A stretch of 51,890 bases of DNA from a virus, in IMG/VR virus record IMGVR_UViG_3300007900_000584, positions 1-51,890 of that record; one strand, given 5' to 3'. Each line of letters begins with the position of its first letter. Positions within the stretch are counted from its first letter, which is position 1. Position numbers and translations under genes: made by a program. Shown in pieces: positions 40,183 through 48,514 of this stretch. The notes under the pieces are model-generated. The model saw nothing but the letters and a program-made list of their open reading frames with translations, had not been told where the DNA came from and made no database searches.

Positions 40183-40522
40183 CAATAATAATTACCGTTT
40201 TGATTGGGAAAACAAAATAAGGTTTAAGTTAGGCGAGGCCGACATTGGAGAACTTTTGGCAGTTCTCACAGGCTTACAAGCTGGCGCTGGCCCTTTTGAT
40301 GCGTCTAAAAATAAACACAAGGGCCTCTATCACTCCACTCAAAAGGGTTCCAATGCAATTCTATACTTTTGGAAGGATGAATCTGGAAGGTTTCATCTGT
40401 ACCTAAGTGTTAAGAAGGGGGAAGAGCAAACCGTTGTAAAACATGCAATCAGCAAGGGCGAGGCGTGCGTTCTCTCTACGCTTTTGCGTCGGGCCATTGA
40501 GATCATGTATCGTTGGCACTAA
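40043..40522 (+). CDS. Possible PC4/Whirly-like ssDNA-binding protein
   Basis: From ATG 40043 (or 40040) after AAAAGGAGAAAATG it has 159 residues. The middle holds KIRFKLGEADIGELLAVLTG, the end GRFHLYLSVKKGEEQ and ISKGEACVLSTLLRRAIEIM; strand-strand-helix of this type is seen in PC4/Whirly-like ssDNA-binding proteins. It follows the annealing gene, which supports a joint role. No sequence signature is decisive. Its stop overlaps the stop of the gene on the other strand. Confidence 0.5.
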   Translation: MAETYPQNFVLYKAKPDGGGAASQWSLGSEKDSVFIEMSQQKNGKDDNNNYRFDWENKIRFKLGEADIGELLAVLTGLQAGAGPFDASKNKHKGLYHSTQKGSNAILYFWKDESGRFHLYLSVKKGEEQTVVKHAISKGEACVLSTLLRRAIEIMYRWH

Positions 40523-40839
40523 TCGGAGCTTGATTTCTTTTGGAAATCTCTTTCCATCCGTTCCATAATTGCCTGCAATACTCGTACATCTGTTTGTAAA
40601 ACACTAACCAATGATGTAAGTTCTCGAATACTTTTGTGTAAATCAGTTATTTGTGCTGCTAGGATTGTGGCATAACGGTCCATTTCTTTATCTACTGATG
40701 CGATTTCAGTAGTATTCTGGATTAATGTGTCATTAATTCGTTGTCTTTCGGCACCCATGGAATAAGCGGTACCAGCAACCCCACCAACTACTCCTATAAT
40801 CAATCCTAGAAAACTACAAGCGGCTTGTTTTTTGGTCAC
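40519..40839 (-). CDS. Membrane-anchored coiled-coil protein
   Basis: From GTG 40839 (ribosome binding site GGGGTAATAAGG) it has 106 residues; a TTG at 40884 would add 15 and overlap the upstream gene. One membrane helix, FLGLIIGVVGGVAGTAYSM, lies near the N-terminus, and residues after about 35 form a long heptad-like stretch (LHKSIRELTSLVSVLQTDVRVLQAIMERME). Such proteins often belong to phage lysis or exclusion functions; no direct evidence here. It ends on the four-base overlap with the + strand gene. Confidence 0.6.
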   Translation of the reverse strand: MTKKQAACSFLGLIIGVVGGVAGTAYSMGAERQRINDTLIQNTTEIASVDKEMDRYATILAAQITDLHKSIRELTSLVSVLQTDVRVLQAIMERMERDFQKKSSSD

Positions 40840-40844
40840 CCTTA

Positions 40845-41159
40845 TTACCCCAATTCTACTTGTTCTAGTATGTCTCTTTGCCAATTACTTCTGGTGATAA
40901 TTAGAAAATTTAATTTATGTTTTTTATAAAATGCTATTTTTCTTTTTAGTTTGTCGTCGTTTCGTACTTCCATCAAGCCATCATATTCAACCCATAAGTC
41001 ATATTCAGGTAAATAAAAATCTGATATACTACGACTTTTGTGTGGTAAATGTTTGTGTGGTTTGTATTCTATATCGTTAGCCAAAAGCCAATCTGCTACC
41101 TTGGCTTCAGATAGCGAATCATATATTTCACCGTCTAATCCTATTGCTTTTTGCCACAT
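40845..41159 (-). CDS. Small PD-(D/E)XK nuclease (homing type)
   Basis: This 104-residue protein starts at ATG 41159. SLSEAKVADWLLANDIEYKPH is the usual first helix, then ISDFYLPEYDLWVEYDGL supplies Asp and Glu of the catalytic site, and KIAFYKKHKLNFLIITRSNW ends the fold. Such tiny nucleases occur as homing enzymes in other phages. A terminator separates it from the virion genes upstream. The gene ends five bases before the likely start of the coiled-coil protein. Confidence 0.7.
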   Translation of the reverse strand: MWQKAIGLDGEIYDSLSEAKVADWLLANDIEYKPHKHLPHKSRSISDFYLPEYDLWVEYDGLMEVRNDDKLKRKIAFYKKHKLNFLIITRSNWQRDILEQVELG

Positions 41160-41172
41160 TGATTTTCTCTGG

Positions 41173-41215
41173 AAAAAAATAAGGGGCTATGATCGTCGGA
41201 CAATCAACACCCCTT
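41173..41215 (-). terminator. Rho-independent terminator after the virion genes
   Basis: Read on the - strand, AAGGGG pairs with CCCCTT (41210-41215 with 41181-41186), an inner TGAT pairs with ATCA, and the stem is followed by A and seven T (41173-41179). It lies just past the stop of the virion gene at 41244, so it should end that unit before the nuclease gene. Confidence 0.75.
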
Positions 41216-41243
41216 TGTTCATAACTTCTTATCCTACAATAGT

Positions 41244-41879
41244 TTACAAATACTCCAACTGGGTATAAATTCCGTAAGCCTGCTTTGACCCAATACTCAA
41301 CGGAGTAGCCGATAGGCAAACGTACCAGTCGTGACGATCATCTTCGGTACTTGTGCCATCTGGACTTAAACCACTCTCACCAGCACTGTATAGCAATGCC
41401 ACTACAACGCCAGAGCCGGAAGGTGCTACCCATCCAGGGTGACTTGCCGGTGCTAATGCGGTACCGCTCGAACTAACGCCAGAACCACCATTGCAAACCT
41501 GAAGCACCTGAGTTGTTACGCCTGTAGCGCCAGCGGTAATATCGCTGCGATCGAAAATGCGAAGCTCAGCATTCTGAGTCTTCACAGCACTATCAAACGT
41601 AAACCGAATATTTAGTGTTCCAGAATTGATGGGAACTGCCGAAGGTTGTACCGATACATCACCATTAATGATCGTACCAGATGGAGTCTCAAACTTACAG
41701 TTGGTAGCTTCTGGCCCTTCTACTGAACCAGTACTCGTAGTAATAAAGGTGCTATCCTGATACTGCCCGACTTGAACCGAAGCTCCGAAAGTTGCACCAA
41801 AGAATCCTAGACCGGATGTGCTCATATCTACCCACGTTCCGCCACCTTGTCCTGCATAAAAATCAATTGCTGCTGCCAT
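41244..41879 (-). CDS. Virion-type structural protein (paralogue 1)
   Basis: This 211-residue protein starts at ATG 41879 after a perfect AAAGGAGGTGA; a GTG at 41888 lies inside that site and is unlikely. It is rich in Gly, Ser and Thr with GLGFFGATFGASVQVGQYQDSTF at the start and an end of HDWYVCLSATPLSIGSK ... LEYL, a beta-rich profile. The gene upstream, 41970-42605, has the same length (211) and shares these end motifs. It is probably a decoration, fibre or baseplate protein. Confidence 0.7.
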   Translation of the reverse strand: MAAAIDFYAGQGGGTWVDMSTSGLGFFGATFGASVQVGQYQDSTFITTSTGSVEGPEATNCKFETPSGTIINGDVSVQPSAVPINSGTLNIRFTFDSAVKTQNAELRIFDRSDITAGATGVTTQVLQVCNGGSGVSSSGTALAPASHPGWVAPSGSGVVVALLYSAGESGLSPDGTSTEDDRHDWYVCLSATPLSIGSKQAYGIYTQLEYL

Positions 41880-41911
41880 GTCTTTCACCTCCTTTCGTTA
41901 ATTTATCTACT

Positions 41912-41919
41912 CTATTATA
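41912..41919 (-). promoter_or_regulatory. Candidate -10 box upstream of the last virion gene
   Basis: On the - strand the gap before the 41879 gene reads GGTGTATAATAGAG, with TATAAT and an almost extended TG just before it. No convincing TTGACA is found at the usual distance. It would give a leader of about 30 bases carrying the strong ribosome binding site. This could let the protein be made in excess of its upstream partners. Confidence 0.35.
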
Positions 41920-41969
41920 CACCAATGGTTGAAAATCGAATATTTAATTTAACTTTATTTTTTAAAACG

Positions 41970-42605
41970 CTACAAATATTCACACTCCCAGCTAATACCA
42001 AATTGCTTGTCTCCGAGTTGAGTTGGTGTACAGGTCATAGCAATATACCAGTCATGCTGGGTGCTAAGCTCCTCAAAACCAGCTTCCCTTGTCCCATTGA
42101 GCCCTGGAGAATTAACTACAGAAATATAATTGGAACCAGATGCACTTACATTTGACCAAGATGCATCGCTATAAGTACTTTCAACTGTTTGTAAACGGCT
42201 TTGGTGACGTATTTCCGCTACATAAAATGTTAAATTTTCAGCAGGCTTCTCTTTATTTGCTAAACTATCAGTAAAACTTCCATCAAAAACCCACAACTTA
42301 GCAAATTGACAATAAATAGCTGAACCATGAGTAAACCGTATATTAATCGTAGCTAATTCATTAGGCAGGTTTTGTAAGAAAATACCGGAACTTTTTTGTC
42401 CATGAATTACTCCAGATACCCCATTATATTTATTATTATTACATTCAAACCCCTGCACTGTTCCACTTGCATTTGTTACGAATGTATGACCATTATAACC
42501 GCCAATAATCACTGGTGCGCCGAATCCCTCGTCTCCAAAAAATCCCAAACCAAAACCTGTTGATATTAAGGTGTCTTCACCTGTATATAATTCCAGTAAT
42601 GCCAT
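41970..42605 (-). CDS. Virion-type structural protein (paralogue 2)
   Basis: This 211-residue protein starts at ATG 42605 after AAAAGGAGGAATT. It shares GLGFFGDEGFGAPVIIGGYNGHTF and an end of HDWYIAMTCTPTQLGDK ... CEYL with the following gene, with the same spacing, so the two arose by tandem duplication and then diverged strongly in the middle. It is Gly/Asn/Ser rich and has no signal peptide. A virion surface or fibre role is inferred from neighbours and composition. Confidence 0.7.
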   Translation of the reverse strand: MALLELYTGEDTLISTGFGLGFFGDEGFGAPVIIGGYNGHTFVTNASGTVQGFECNNNKYNGVSGVIHGQKSSGIFLQNLPNELATINIRFTHGSAIYCQFAKLWVFDGSFTDSLANKEKPAENLTFYVAEIRHQSRLQTVESTYSDASWSNVSASGSNYISVVNSPGLNGTREAGFEELSTQHDWYIAMTCTPTQLGDKQFGISWECEYL

Positions 42606-42620
42606 AATTCCTCCTTTTAT

Positions 42621-44360
42621 TTATTCATCATCACCAAGTGCTACTTCATACTCAATAGGATCGAACTTAGTTCCTGTTACAGTAAAAATTATTCTTATAT
42701 TTGCTTTTTCCATGTCTAAGGGTACCTTATCTGGGTCGCCAGAATAACGTTGTTCAATAGTCCCAGGTGTTTCAGATTCTTCGGTAACCCAATGATCTTC
42801 GGCGACCAATGGTGGAGTGTCTTGACCAATAGTGTGACTATTTCTGCCAAAAATTCGCATTCTAATACTATTACATCCAGGAGCCAAAGTAAAAGTTTTG
42901 GAAAATGAAGTAACCAAATCGCTTTGATCTAAGTAATCAAATCCTGTATCAGAATCCCCCCCAGTCGTTTGTTGTGATATATTTTCATAAAAACTATCTC
43001 CATCATTAATTAGCCCTACATCTAACCATGTCCTATCCCATGTATACTGATTTGTCATTGACATAATTATATTTGCAGTCTTTCTAAGAAACTGTAGATT
43101 TCCGTAGGTTTTTTCTACTATGTCCCCCGGTGGAGGCCATTTAAACAGTCTTCGTTTGGACCACAAATGATATTCCGTCACATTTGTTACGATACTTCTT
43201 ACGATAACTCTGCCATCAATGGTAACAGTCCCTGGTTCTGGATCATCACTGGATGGCACATCTGAAACATTAATTATTAAATCTGATATCATAATTGATG
43301 CTGCGTGAAAATTACGGGGAGTCTGGTCATCTAGAGAATGTACGGTACCGTCTGGATTAAGTAGAGGAATATGATCGTCCAACCAATATGTTGCGCCTAC
43401 GGTGTGAATCGGAACGATATTAATAACAGAATTTAATTCAGTCAAAGATCGGTACTCATTTTGTCCATTTTGACCGTCATGATAATTATCTTCTCCAGTT
43501 AATACTTTAAGCGACTCGGATGACGATAAGGTTTTACAGTGATGCATAAAAACACCCTCTTCGGAAAGGTTGTGATGCTCTAAGTCGTCTATACTTGGAA
43601 ATTCTCCGTATTGGTCTTGGTGAGAATAATTATCAAAATAATGAGGACTATCAAGTCTAAATTCGAAACTAGCTTTACTTGCTAGAGAGGCAGCGGCTGA
43701 GCCCAAAGATTCAATTATTGTGCGTAAATACTGAGGCATTCCGAGATACGAAAATATTGATTTATTGGCAAATAAACGATTTAACTGTTCGGCATTGACG
43801 GAGTTTAATGTCGGAACATGTCCGACTTCCTGGGTATTGAACGAGATAAGCGGTCTAGGATCAGGTTCAATTGTTCCATCACCCCAATTCATAAAACCAT
43901 CAAGCCAATCAGATGGAATTTCACAGAGTGAAGGATATATGTCGTTTATTTCTAGTGTAGTCGCTGATCCAGTTGCGTCCATACAAGGTATCGATATATT
44001 AACAGCCGGGCCGATACCTCCACCGCCACCTCCACCAGTATGTATTGCTCGAAGAATATTAATACCATATGACATTCTTGCAAACGTGTCCAAAAGACCC
44101 AAAATATGTCCAGGATTTTTATAATCAATGCCGGGGTTGCCAACCCCCAAGCCGGGATAGAGTATGTCCGGCATATATTCTGAAGCTGTAGGATTGGTAT
44201 ATAAATAAGGATTAAAACCCGGATACACTAAGGTGGTTGGATTCGGGTATAATAAACCTTGGTATCCACCACAAAAAATACCACATTCTGGTTGAAACGG
44301 ATTATATCCGTTAAGAACCAAACTCATTAATTTATTGTCTGGTAAACTAGTTGCTGCCAT
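42621..44360 (-). CDS. Large virion protein with poly-Gly hinge
   Basis: From ATG 44360 (TTAGGAAAAATTTA upstream; earlier in-frame starts would overlap the previous gene) it has 579 residues. The first 100 residues are Pro/Tyr/Asn rich (LYPNPTTLVYPGFNPYLYT). A run of seven Gly near 113-119 may be a hinge. The rest is beta-type with many Asp/Ser turns. No family is recognised. It lies in the virion gene string, so tail or baseplate location is likely. Confidence 0.65.
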   Translation of the reverse strand: MAATSLPDNKLMSLVLNGYNPFQPECGIFCGGYQGLLYPNPTTLVYPGFNPYLYTNPTASEYMPDILYPGLGVGNPGIDYKNPGHILGLLDTFARMSYGINILRAIHTGGGGGGGIGPAVNISIPCMDATGSATTLEINDIYPSLCEIPSDWLDGFMNWGDGTIEPDPRPLISFNTQEVGHVPTLNSVNAEQLNRLFANKSIFSYLGMPQYLRTIIESLGSAAASLASKASFEFRLDSPHYFDNYSHQDQYGEFPSIDDLEHHNLSEEGVFMHHCKTLSSSESLKVLTGEDNYHDGQNGQNEYRSLTELNSVINIVPIHTVGATYWLDDHIPLLNPDGTVHSLDDQTPRNFHAASIMISDLIINVSDVPSSDDPEPGTVTIDGRVIVRSIVTNVTEYHLWSKRRLFKWPPPGDIVEKTYGNLQFLRKTANIIMSMTNQYTWDRTWLDVGLINDGDSFYENISQQTTGGDSDTGFDYLDQSDLVTSFSKTFTLAPGCNSIRMRIFGRNSHTIGQDTPPLVAEDHWVTEESETPGTIEQRYSGDPDKVPLDMEKANIRIIFTVTGTKFDPIEYEVALGDDE

Positions 44361-44370
44361 TAAATTTTTC

Positions 44371-46758
44371 CTAACCCGGTAACGGTGGTGGTGAAAATAC
44401 TTGTGGTGTTTGTTCAATATACGGTATATAGGGACTACTTTCTTGTTCACTAAAAATACTAACTGTAACATGAGTACCAACCGGCAAAAGCCCCGGACTA
44501 TTTAACGGTTCGGCTAGATTTCGTACATTGAACCATACTGCTGCTCCGAAAGCTGCTGAAATGTCGGCCAGCCAAGGACTAAGATCAAGATGGCTTGTTC
44601 GTGTTATGGAATAAAAAGGACCGCTACCCTTTCCTGTAATAATACCCATACCACCCTCTGGATGTCCCCAAATATATTCCGTTGCGTCTTCGGATAATCC
44701 AAATTCTTCTTCTGGAATTGGTTCTGGTTCGGGCTCTTTTTCTTCATCTGCATCTTTCATTGGACATTCTTGGCTTGTTTCTTTTTCAATTTTTACTTTT
44801 TCTCGTTGTCTATCCACCGCCTTTTGTCGTTTAAATTCACCAAGCTCTCTGGTGAATAAATCCATAACATATCGGGTAGTTATACCATTATTATCAAATC
44901 TGATAAAAATTTCAGTAATACTACCACCAAGGCCCACGGCCTGTCCAATATTGACTTGGGGAATTCCAGCAACTTCAAGTTGTCCTGTGTTTATAACTGG
45001 TAAATTAGGAAGTGTATCTATTTCATTCATAGCCGTTTCTGACAATTGTTCCATAGCTGTTTCATGCAACATTCCACGAATACCGAACACCCAAGGTACC
45101 AGAGACCTGTCAATAGAGACTTCAGAACGTCCTGGTAGTGGGGTCCGATCAGGTGCCAATGAAGTATTACTCCATGGACCATAATGAATACCCCGGTCTT
45201 TTAGTGGAATCCACGCCTGTGATAATTCATCTCCACAAGTAAGTCTACTCCGATCTATTTCTCCAGTTTCTGAGTCCATAAAGAATCGTGTTAAATTGGT
45301 CGGTAGAGTTATGATAACATAGCGACCATATTGCTCTATTTTACATTGCATATAAGATTCGTCATATGCTGATATCAAGTTGCTAGAGTTTTGGACTGTT
45401 TGTGACCACGCTATGTAATGAACTTCTACTGGCGATGCTACCGTACCAGAACCAGTTAAGAAAATTTGAGGTAAACGTACAAACGATCCCCAACGACCAT
45501 CTTTAGTAGTTATTTTCATTAATGTATTTTGATCAAAATTTCTCGTTCCAATTGGATATCCGTCTCCTTCCCACCAACCGATAGAATTGATTTCAGGATA
45601 AAATGGTAAATCCTCTCCCGATTCAGACAACATATTTTTGCTTAAAACAAAATAAAATTTTCTACCCCAAAAGTTATCCACATAACGTTTTAATACTGTT
45701 AATTGATTCAGGTCCATATTGTCGTCTAAGTCACCATTTAGAGCATTTTCCATCTCTTCTATTGTTGTATTAATACGACGGCTAGTAGGTTCACCAGGCA
45801 TTAAATAGGACGGGGATAAAAGTGGTTCTTCACTTTCATCGAACCCCCAGAATGGCTTAATTCCTACTCCATAAATCGTAGAAAGTGTTTGTTTCATACC
45901 TCCCCAAATTACTACGTTAGTAACCGTATCGTTCAATTCATACCCATCTTTGCGACGAAGTACCCGGCCACCATGCAGTGCAACTAATTCATCCATTTCC
46001 AGAGCATTGGGATTATCGATACCATCTAAACGTCTTATTACTTTAATTTGAATAACAATAGTATCGTCTACGACACTTTTGCGATGAGATTCTACCCACC
46101 ATTCGGCGCCAACGGCATTACAAAATTCTGTAATAGTCGATACAAGAGACCTGATTTTACCTTCAATATAATAAGTGCCAACACCTTCACCACGAGAATT
46201 AGTTAGATCACGAAGTTCACTCATATCAACTTCAAATACGTCATTCCCATAATTAATTGTGGTATTTTCTATATGTGAAATAAATCTACCAAATGTAGCA
46301 CCTTCTTCGTGTATCTCTTCCATTCCAGGAATTGTTCGACGAATTCGTGTTGTTGTAGTACAGCCATCTGCTGAAAGTTGTACTGTAGAATGTTCGGCAG
46401 TCGTATCTTCTATTCCTGCAAGATCAAAAGATAAATTAACAATTTTCATTGAATCTAATACCATACGACAATCAATCAAGCGGACCACATAAATACCTGT
46501 TCCATTGGGATCAATAGTCGTCTTTTCCCATGATTGAACAATCCCTAAAATACTAAGTTCACCAAATGTAACTCGCTGAATAGACCTAATATCGCCTTGA
46601 TCCAGTGTAAAATCCTGATCATTCTCTTCGACGATAGTGACTGTGAATACAGTAGGTTGACTGTTAAAACCCATTTGCGCAGTAATATTTTTAAAAGAAC
46701 AACCAAATACTTTAGTGGTTCTAGCACCTAGTTCATCATCATATATTATTGTAGCCAT
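44371..46758 (-). CDS. Large virion protein, possible baseplate or tail component
   Basis: This 795-residue protein starts at ATG 46758, sharing one base with the stop upstream (TAATG). Its first 150 residues are beta-rich (PTVFTVTIVEENDQDFTL, SILGIVQSWEKTTIDPNG, GIYVVRLIDCR) and resemble the strand pattern of baseplate hub proteins, though no motif confirms this. Near residue 670-690 is an acidic Pro/Glu stretch (EEKEPEPEPIPEEE), likely a flexible linker. The final 100 residues end in a Pro-rich tail. Confidence 0.6.
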   Translation of the reverse strand: MATIIYDDELGARTTKVFGCSFKNITAQMGFNSQPTVFTVTIVEENDQDFTLDQGDIRSIQRVTFGELSILGIVQSWEKTTIDPNGTGIYVVRLIDCRMVLDSMKIVNLSFDLAGIEDTTAEHSTVQLSADGCTTTTRIRRTIPGMEEIHEEGATFGRFISHIENTTINYGNDVFEVDMSELRDLTNSRGEGVGTYYIEGKIRSLVSTITEFCNAVGAEWWVESHRKSVVDDTIVIQIKVIRRLDGIDNPNALEMDELVALHGGRVLRRKDGYELNDTVTNVVIWGGMKQTLSTIYGVGIKPFWGFDESEEPLLSPSYLMPGEPTSRRINTTIEEMENALNGDLDDNMDLNQLTVLKRYVDNFWGRKFYFVLSKNMLSESGEDLPFYPEINSIGWWEGDGYPIGTRNFDQNTLMKITTKDGRWGSFVRLPQIFLTGSGTVASPVEVHYIAWSQTVQNSSNLISAYDESYMQCKIEQYGRYVIITLPTNLTRFFMDSETGEIDRSRLTCGDELSQAWIPLKDRGIHYGPWSNTSLAPDRTPLPGRSEVSIDRSLVPWVFGIRGMLHETAMEQLSETAMNEIDTLPNLPVINTGQLEVAGIPQVNIGQAVGLGGSITEIFIRFDNNGITTRYVMDLFTRELGEFKRQKAVDRQREKVKIEKETSQECPMKDADEEKEPEPEPIPEEEFGLSEDATEYIWGHPEGGMGIITGKGSGPFYSITRTSHLDLSPWLADISAAFGAAVWFNVRNLAEPLNSPGLLPVGTHVTVSIFSEQESSPYIPYIEQTPQVFSPPPLPG

Positions 46759-48503
46759 TACAATCCATCCTCCGTTACTGTATGCACCCTAACCCTAGAA
46801 TATTTACCAGTTAAGGGGCTCCATGTTTCACGATCATTGTCCAAAATATATGAACCGGGATACCATGGGCTGACCATTGGACCATATGGAACACCACCAG
46901 CATCATCCATAGTATCAGCAATAGTATCTGTGTTCGGTTTAGTTGAGCCATGACCTTCTGAACGATAATTGACTGTAATTTGTTTGGCAGTAGCTGTATT
47001 AATTCGTTGAATAATAGGTCCAGCGATACGGCCAGGAATAGAAATTCTGGCAGCAATAATTTGTGGATAAGCAACATCAACCGTCATATCAACATTATTG
47101 TCATCTTTGTCAGTCCATGTCCACGATGTTCGGGATGTTCCTCTTGTTTCATTTAAGGCACTCGACTTAACCGTATGGGCACCTGTAAAAGTAACACCAC
47201 CAGGTTTTTGTGAACCAATCAATACTAATGCCAATGCAAGCGCGTCGGTATCTGAAGGAATATTAGAACGAGCGTTATTGAGTCGTTCTGTTTTGGTATC
47301 CCCTTTACCTTCAATATCTACATTAAGAACCAAAGTATAAACACCGTCACCAGAATTATAAGAAAGAGTAGCCTCATTACTTTGAATATAATCAGCCTCT
47401 TCTCCGGCAGACCAGTCAAAGCCAAACGTAACAATAGCATCCTTTTCACTAACAGTAATATTTTTTTGAGTGGGAGATGCAGGAATTGTATAATCTTCAA
47501 GTAATGTGCCCAAAGCTGTTTCCGTAGCTTCTTTAGCTTCTAGATTAGTTGGTACAGCAGCTTTAGCATTGTTTACCGCAGACGAACCTCCGGTGCGTTC
47601 TTGATTTTGAAGTCCATAAATAGTTCCATTGTAATTAACATCAACGGCATCATCTTCTGTACGATGAATTACAGTAAACGATTTCTCTACATACGTAGCC
47701 GCTGTTTCACCCAATTCAGCTTCTCTGATTATCCAAGTTTCTGTAACAGCGTAACTACCATCCCGTTCTGCAATATTAGTACTCTTCGTATAGCTACCAT
47801 TCACCCAATTCTCAAAACCCGTAGCATATGTTACAAAATCGTTATCCGGCACGCCAACAATTCGAGTAACACACCAGCCCTTAGCATTTAACCAGGCCGG
47901 AATTTCAACATCATTAGCTTCACCAAAAGTCAACGCGCCCTTAGCACTAACATTATGGCTAATCTCATACACTTTTCCGTCGTGCCCCAAAACTTCATTA
48001 AATTGCCATTCTTCCGACACATTTTGAATTCCAGAAGCTTCAAAAACGTCATCATCAGTTGCGCCCATCAAATATTCAGATTTAAGTTCGATATGATATT
48101 CACAACGATCAGCCCATTGCCCTTCCGGAAAGCTAATCGAAACGATTTTTGGACGACATTTAATCGGTGTTTCAGGTACACCTTGCCATTCAAGTAGTTT
48201 ACCATCTTCTCGGAATAACCAAAGTAGAGCCTCTTGCTTGCGCTCTAGTCGGACAAATGGTGTGTTATCGCCAACATAAGTTTCATCTGGTGGATAACTG
48301 CTAAGTGAAGTCCAAAAGGCATTTGATGGACCCCCAGAATAGTCTCCACTAGGAGAACCACGAAACGGCAAAAGTGTTCCAACTAATGAAATATCATACA
48401 CTGTACCATGTTTTGTTCCGTCGCCAGCAGCCTGGTAAGCTTTGGTTATCGTAACAAGTGGGGCTGGAACAATTCGTTTTTCATTGTATATAACAGAAGC
48501 CAT
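46758..48503 (-). CDS. Large virion protein, unknown
   Basis: From ATG 48503 (GGAG seven bases upstream) it has 581 residues; ATG 48515, overlapping the previous stop, is possible and adds four. The N-terminal 200 residues contain ERKQEALLWLFREDGKLLEWQG and PKIVSISFPEGQWADRCEYHIEL. From about 200 there are long Thr/Ser-rich beta stretches with repeats of the type NNAKAAVPTNLEA and NNARSNIPSDTDA, likely two copies of one domain. No family is recognised. Confidence 0.65.
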   Translation of the reverse strand: MASVIYNEKRIVPAPLVTITKAYQAAGDGTKHGTVYDISLVGTLLPFRGSPSGDYSGGPSNAFWTSLSSYPPDETYVGDNTPFVRLERKQEALLWLFREDGKLLEWQGVPETPIKCRPKIVSISFPEGQWADRCEYHIELKSEYLMGATDDDVFEASGIQNVSEEWQFNEVLGHDGKVYEISHNVSAKGALTFGEANDVEIPAWLNAKGWCVTRIVGVPDNDFVTYATGFENWVNGSYTKSTNIAERDGSYAVTETWIIREAELGETAATYVEKSFTVIHRTEDDAVDVNYNGTIYGLQNQERTGGSSAVNNAKAAVPTNLEAKEATETALGTLLEDYTIPASPTQKNITVSEKDAIVTFGFDWSAGEEADYIQSNEATLSYNSGDGVYTLVLNVDIEGKGDTKTERLNNARSNIPSDTDALALALVLIGSQKPGGVTFTGAHTVKSSALNETRGTSRTSWTWTDKDDNNVDMTVDVAYPQIIAARISIPGRIAGPIIQRINTATAKQITVNYRSEGHGSTKPNTDTIADTMDDAGGVPYGPMVSPWYPGSYILDNDRETWSPLTGKYSRVRVHTVTEDGL

Positions 48504-48514
48504 TTTATTCTCCA

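Noticed and set aside
40541-40554. Small hairpin GGAAATCTCTTTCC as a + strand terminator
   Set aside because: The stem is only five pairs, contains three A-T pairs, and no T-run follows. It lies inside the coding part of the - strand gene.
43765-44124. + strand open frame of 119 residues
   Set aside because: It is the complement of the 579-residue virion gene, lacks a ribosome binding site and has a composition expected of a shadow frame. The same applies to + strand frames at 44852, 46259, 47098, 47601 and 47955.
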